A DNA stretch of 64,000 nt from Eleftheria terrae. Lineage in GTDB: Bacteria > Pseudomonadota > Gammaproteobacteria > Burkholderiales > Burkholderiaceae_C. Made by a program: the position numbers and the translations under genes. Numbering within the stretch: the first letter of the stretch is position 1; the number at the start of each line of letters is the position of its first letter. The notes under the pieces were generated by a model. The model saw only the letters and a program-made list of their open reading frames with translations. It was not told where the DNA came from and searched no databases. Of this stretch, positions 61,284-64,000 are shown piece after piece. The stretch covers positions 3,658,001 to 3,722,000 of the forward strand of contig NZ_CP106951.1 of assembly GCF_030419005.1 (NCBI RefSeq), in the 5' to 3' direction.

Positions 61284-63218
61284 TTACTTCAGCAGCACCG
61301 GCTCCAAGCCCAGGGTGACGGTGGCGGCGGAGATGCCGCTTTCCTGGCCAGCCAGGGTGCGCACCTTGGACACGCCCCACTCGGCCGGCAGCGACACCAC
61401 CGTGTTCGGCGTGGTGGCCCAGGCGATCACGAAGCTCTCGCCGCCGCGGGTGGCACGGAACACGTACACGTTGTGGTTCACCTGGTAGGAGTCGACCAGG
61501 CTGGCACCCTTGACCCAGCGGATGGCTTCGGCGTAGGAGGTGGCCGCGGCGGTCGGCGTGCGGTAGTCGGCTTCCACCATGCGCGAGCCGGCACCTTCCT
61601 TGTTGCGTTCCCAGTAGTAGTAGTTGAAGTTGCTGATGCCCTTGCCCCACATCATCATCAGGGCGCGTGCATTGACGCTGTTCTTCTCGGCGGCGGTGGC
61701 TTCCCAGGTCGAGCACTGCTGGAACGAGGGGTCGCAGATGAAGGCGCCTTCGGTGTTCCACAGCGGCTTGTTCTCCACACCGTGGTTGCGCATCACTTCA
61801 CGCACGTTCTGGATCTGCGAGCCCAGCAGCTCGGGCTTGTTGTTGTAGTAGAAGTGGAAGCCGATGTGGTCCACCCACTGGCCGCCACCGAGCTCCAGGA
61901 AGCGGTCCAGCCACGGGTAGCCCTGGCCCAGCGTCAGGCCGGGGGACACCAGCACGGCGGTGGCGTCGGCGGCCTTGATCTCCTGGTGCGCGATGCGGGC
62001 CATCTCCACCATCTTCTCCATCGTGCCCTTGTAGGTGCCCGAGAAGTCCGGCTCGTTCCACAGCTCGTAGTACTTGATCTTGCCGGCGTAGCGGCGGGCG
62101 ATGGTGCGCACATAGTCGCGCCAGTCGTCCATGTTGGCCGGGTGCATGTTGGCGCCCATGCCGTACTGGCCCACCGAGCTGGGGTTGGCCGAGGCCCAGG
62201 TCGGCGTCTGGCCCAGGGTGTACAGCATCTGGCCACCGTTGCGGCGCACGTAGTCCACGTACATGTCCAGGCGCAGGCCGTGGCCACCGCTCCAGTCCCA
62301 CACGTTGTTGGCGCGCTCCAGGTCGGCCCAGGTGGTGCCGGTGTTCCACAGCCGCACGATGCCCTGGCCCAGCGTCGGCCAGTTGGAGTGCTCGCCCAGC
62401 TTGTTCACGTGCACGCCGAACAGGGTGTCCGGGGCCGCGGCCTTGCTGACGGGGGCCATCTCGTTGTAGTCGACCTCGGCAATGCTCATGTTGTCGATCC
62501 ACACGTTGGCGCCGGCCGTCTTGGAGTTCACCCGCAGGGTGCCCAGCACGTCGCCGACATAGGTGCCCTGGATCTCGATCTTCTGCCAGCTGGTGCCGAC
62601 CTGCACGGTCTTGGCGGCTGCCGCGTCCCAGGGGTGGGCGTCGCGGCGGATCAGCAGTTCCACCGAGGCATTGCCGTCCGAGCGCACATAGGCGCTGGCA
62701 CGGTAGGCCCGGCCCTTCTTGAAGGCGAACGGGAAGGTCAGGTGGCCACCGCCGCCGCCGCTGGACAGCATGCGAAAGCGCTGCGAGGTGGCACCGGCGT
62801 AGACATAGCCGCTGCGGGTCTCGCGCTCGGTCTCGAAGGTGCCCGCCGGGCTGCCCCAGATGTTCATCTTCCAGCCCGGGGCGGTCTTGCTCCAGCTGCC
62901 TTCGAAGTCGGAGCCCGCCACCGGGGTCACGGTGACCGAGGCGCCGCCGGCCACCGGCAGCGCCAGCGCGCCGCTCAGGCTCGCCGCCGCGCCGTAGCTG
63001 GCCACGGCCTGGGCCCGCTCCACCGGGGTGGTGTTGGGTTGCAGCAGCAGCGGGGCCGCCGCTTCGATGGCCACCGGCTGCTCGGCCGCGGCCACGCTGT
63101 CTTGCCCGGCCGCCACATCGGCCGCCACTTCGCTTTGCTCGGTGCCGGAGCCGCCGCCGCATGCTGCAAGCAGGACGACGCTGAAAGACACGGCCCAACG
63201 GTAGACGCTCGAATTCAT
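61284..63218 (-). CDS. Glycoside hydrolase (clan GH-A) lipoprotein with carbohydrate-binding module
   Basis: A 644-residue protein with signal peptide and lipobox LAAC near residue 20, then a low-complexity acidic/alanine linker to about residue 100. A jelly-roll carbohydrate-binding domain follows (GSDFEGSWSKTAPGWKMNIW to ANVWIDNMSIAEV, CBM4/9-like). The catalytic TIM barrel starts near GVHVNKLGEHSNWPTLG; the acid/base Glu is in YYELWNEPDFSG and the nucleophile Glu in LWNTEGAF. It resembles GH39-like and PslG-like enzymes that act on extracellular polysaccharide. The substrate is unknown. It is monocistronic with a strong terminator. Confidence 0.9.
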   Translation of the reverse strand: MNSSVYRWAVSFSVVLLAACGGGSGTEQSEVAADVAAGQDSVAAAEQPVAIEAAAPLLLQPNTTPVERAQAVASYGAAASLSGALALPVAGGASVTVTPVAGSDFEGSWSKTAPGWKMNIWGSPAGTFETERETRSGYVYAGATSQRFRMLSSGGGGGHLTFPFAFKKGRAYRASAYVRSDGNASVELLIRRDAHPWDAAAAKTVQVGTSWQKIEIQGTYVGDVLGTLRVNSKTAGANVWIDNMSIAEVDYNEMAPVSKAAAPDTLFGVHVNKLGEHSNWPTLGQGIVRLWNTGTTWADLERANNVWDWSGGHGLRLDMYVDYVRRNGGQMLYTLGQTPTWASANPSSVGQYGMGANMHPANMDDWRDYVRTIARRYAGKIKYYELWNEPDFSGTYKGTMEKMVEMARIAHQEIKAADATAVLVSPGLTLGQGYPWLDRFLELGGGQWVDHIGFHFYYNNKPELLGSQIQNVREVMRNHGVENKPLWNTEGAFICDPSFQQCSTWEATAAEKNSVNARALMMMWGKGISNFNYYYWERNKEGAGSRMVEADYRTPTAAATSYAEAIRWVKGASLVDSYQVNHNVYVFRATRGGESFVIAWATTPNTVVSLPAEWGVSKVRTLAGQESGISAATVTLGLEPVLLK

Positions 63219-63608
63219 TCTCTGTTCCAGTCTGATGTGCTGAATGAATGGCCAAACAAGCTCCGCCTCGCGCCTTGCGGCGTGATCAAAGGGACGGGGT
63301 GTTTGGACAAATAAGCGGGCGCGCGATCGAGGGTTACCAACTGCGGTCGGTGTGGCGTCCTGGCGGACGCTGCCTCGGTCTTCCCGCTACGGTGTTGTCA
63401 GACTGGCGCCTGAGCGTCTTTCACCGGTGCGATGCTGAGATAAACGGCGCTTTGCCGGCTGACTTGATAGCGGCAAATGAAACAAATTGTGAAACAGGCG
63501 GCGACGCCACCGGCGTTCGGCGTCTGGGCCTTGCGGCCGGACGCCTCCACTCGACCGTCCGGCCCCGGGCCGCCCCACCCGGCGGGCGGGCGCCAGCGGC
63601 GTCCCAAG
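63219..63608. other. Intergenic region upstream of the glycoside hydrolase gene
   Basis: 390 bases with no convincing gene. The stretch 63436-63500 is clearly AT-richer than its surroundings and probably holds the promoter of the hydrolase gene on the minus strand, but I cannot assign -35/-10 boxes with confidence. Confidence 0.4.
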
Positions 63609-63635
63609 AAAAAAAGCAGGCGCTCTCGCGCCTGC
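63609..63635 (-). terminator. Intrinsic terminator of the OmpW-family gene
   Basis: GCAGGCGC (63616-63623) pairs with GCGCCTGC (63628-63635) over TCTC, next to seven A on the plus strand that become a U run in minus-strand RNA. It lies 50 bases after the porin stop at 63685. Confidence 0.92.
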
Positions 63636-63684
63636 CAGGAGGATGAACCGTCAAAGCTCGCGCCGCCCGGCGGCAGCGCGGGAC

Positions 63685-64000
63685 CTAGAAGTGGTAGCCG
63701 GCCGACAAGGTGAACACCGTCGGGTTGAAGTCGATGGTGGTGCGCCGCTCCACCACCGAGCCGCCCGGCCGGGTGGTGGTGGCCTTGAGGTCGCTCTTGA
63801 CCTTGGCGGTGGCCACGGTTGCATTGATGGACCAGGCCGGCGTGACGGCATAGCTGAGCCCGGCTTGTGCCGCCAGGCCCCAGGAGTCGGACAGGTCCAG
63901 CTCGGTCTTGCCGCCGCTGGCCCAGTCGCCGGAGGTGGTGCTCTTGCTGTCGATGAAGCGGGTGTAGTTGATGCCGACGCCGACGAAGGGCCGCAGCTTG
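63685..64000 (-). CDS. OmpW-family outer membrane protein, C-terminal part (5' end outside window)
   Basis: The minus-strand frame ending in TAG at 63685-63687 is open to the window edge (105 codons). It reads RPFVGVGINYTRFIDS, then alternating beta strands (SWGLAAQAGLSYAVTPAWSI, NATVATAKVKSDL) and ends FTLSAGYHF. Terminal aromatic Phe and the G.G.NYT.F motif are marks of OmpW eight-stranded barrels, which are assembled in the outer membrane by Bam and form small hydrophobic channels. The N-terminal signal peptide is beyond 64000. Confidence 0.9.
   Translation of the reverse strand, partial: KLRPFVGVGINYTRFIDSKSTTSGDWASGGKTELDLSDSWGLAAQAGLSYAVTPAWSINATVATAKVKSDLKATTTRPGGSVVERRTTIDFNPTVFTLSAGYHF

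Overview
The window is GC-rich chromosomal DNA (estimated by eye at about 70% G+C) with dense housekeeping content. Several local arrangements are typical of Burkholderiales: oxyR-dps, a pilT/pilU pair, dolP-diaA-yraN facing rsmI, ilvE followed by a small zf-CHCC protein, radA and alr near lplT, and a MocR regulator facing a DUF2917 gene. Together with a PEP-CTERM protein this suggests a beta-proteobacterium of the Rubrivivax/Leptothrix/Ideonella kind. That placement is inferred from gene order and protein features; no database search was run. I see no prophage, transposon, integrase or CRISPR array.

Layout. 1-6.4 kb: 3' end of recG, a lipoprotein, oxyR, dps, a retron-like reverse transcriptase behind a structured non-coding stretch, ubiA, and a 54-residue PEP-CTERM protein behind a sigma-54-like promoter. 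6.5-11.7 kb: proC, bifunctional putA and a divergent Lrp-type regulator (proline metabolism), then yggS. 11.8-15.7 kb: pilT, a cyclic-nucleotide-binding protein and pilU (pilus retraction), then a beta-hydroxyacid dehydrogenase. 15.8-23.6 kb: dolP, diaA, yraN, rsmI, rlpA, a DedA protein, a degenerate hybrid response regulator, a YozE-like small protein, tRNA-Arg(CCG) and a diheme cytochrome c. 23.7-34.5 kb: mostly minus-strand metabolic genes (YheT-type hydrolase, purU, an orphan TAXI protein, ilvE, a metallophosphatase, radA, a thioesterase) and small lipoproteins. 34.7-40.5 kb: DUF2917/MocR pair with a clear operator, alr, lplT and an EamA permease. 40.5-47.4 kb: a chemosensory cluster (response regulator, CheW, receptor, CheA-receiver hybrid) ordered like Pil-Chp. 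47.6-57.7 kb: glutathione peroxidase, an aromatic aminotransferase, and a peptide-type ABC transporter run that continues into an amidase and a TTC38-like protein. 57.7-61 kb: a minus-strand set of KamA-like radical SAM aminomutase, class IV aminotransferase and EamA permease. 61.3-64 kb: a secreted glycoside hydrolase lipoprotein and the 3' end of an OmpW-family porin.

Best candidate for something undescribed: the reverse transcriptase at 3742-5085. It has retron-type motifs with two signature changes (NAxxH to HAEAH, VTG to VCG) and an N-terminal extension of about 110 residues. The 212 bases before it hold an 8-bp hairpin, a two-tier 8+4-bp stem-loop, and a 6-bp inverted repeat enclosing both, which is the layout of an msr-msd RNA. 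Next in interest are the miniature PEP-CTERM gene with its sigma-54 promoter, the aminomutase/aminotransferase/exporter set, and the cNMP-binding protein inside the pilT-pilU locus.
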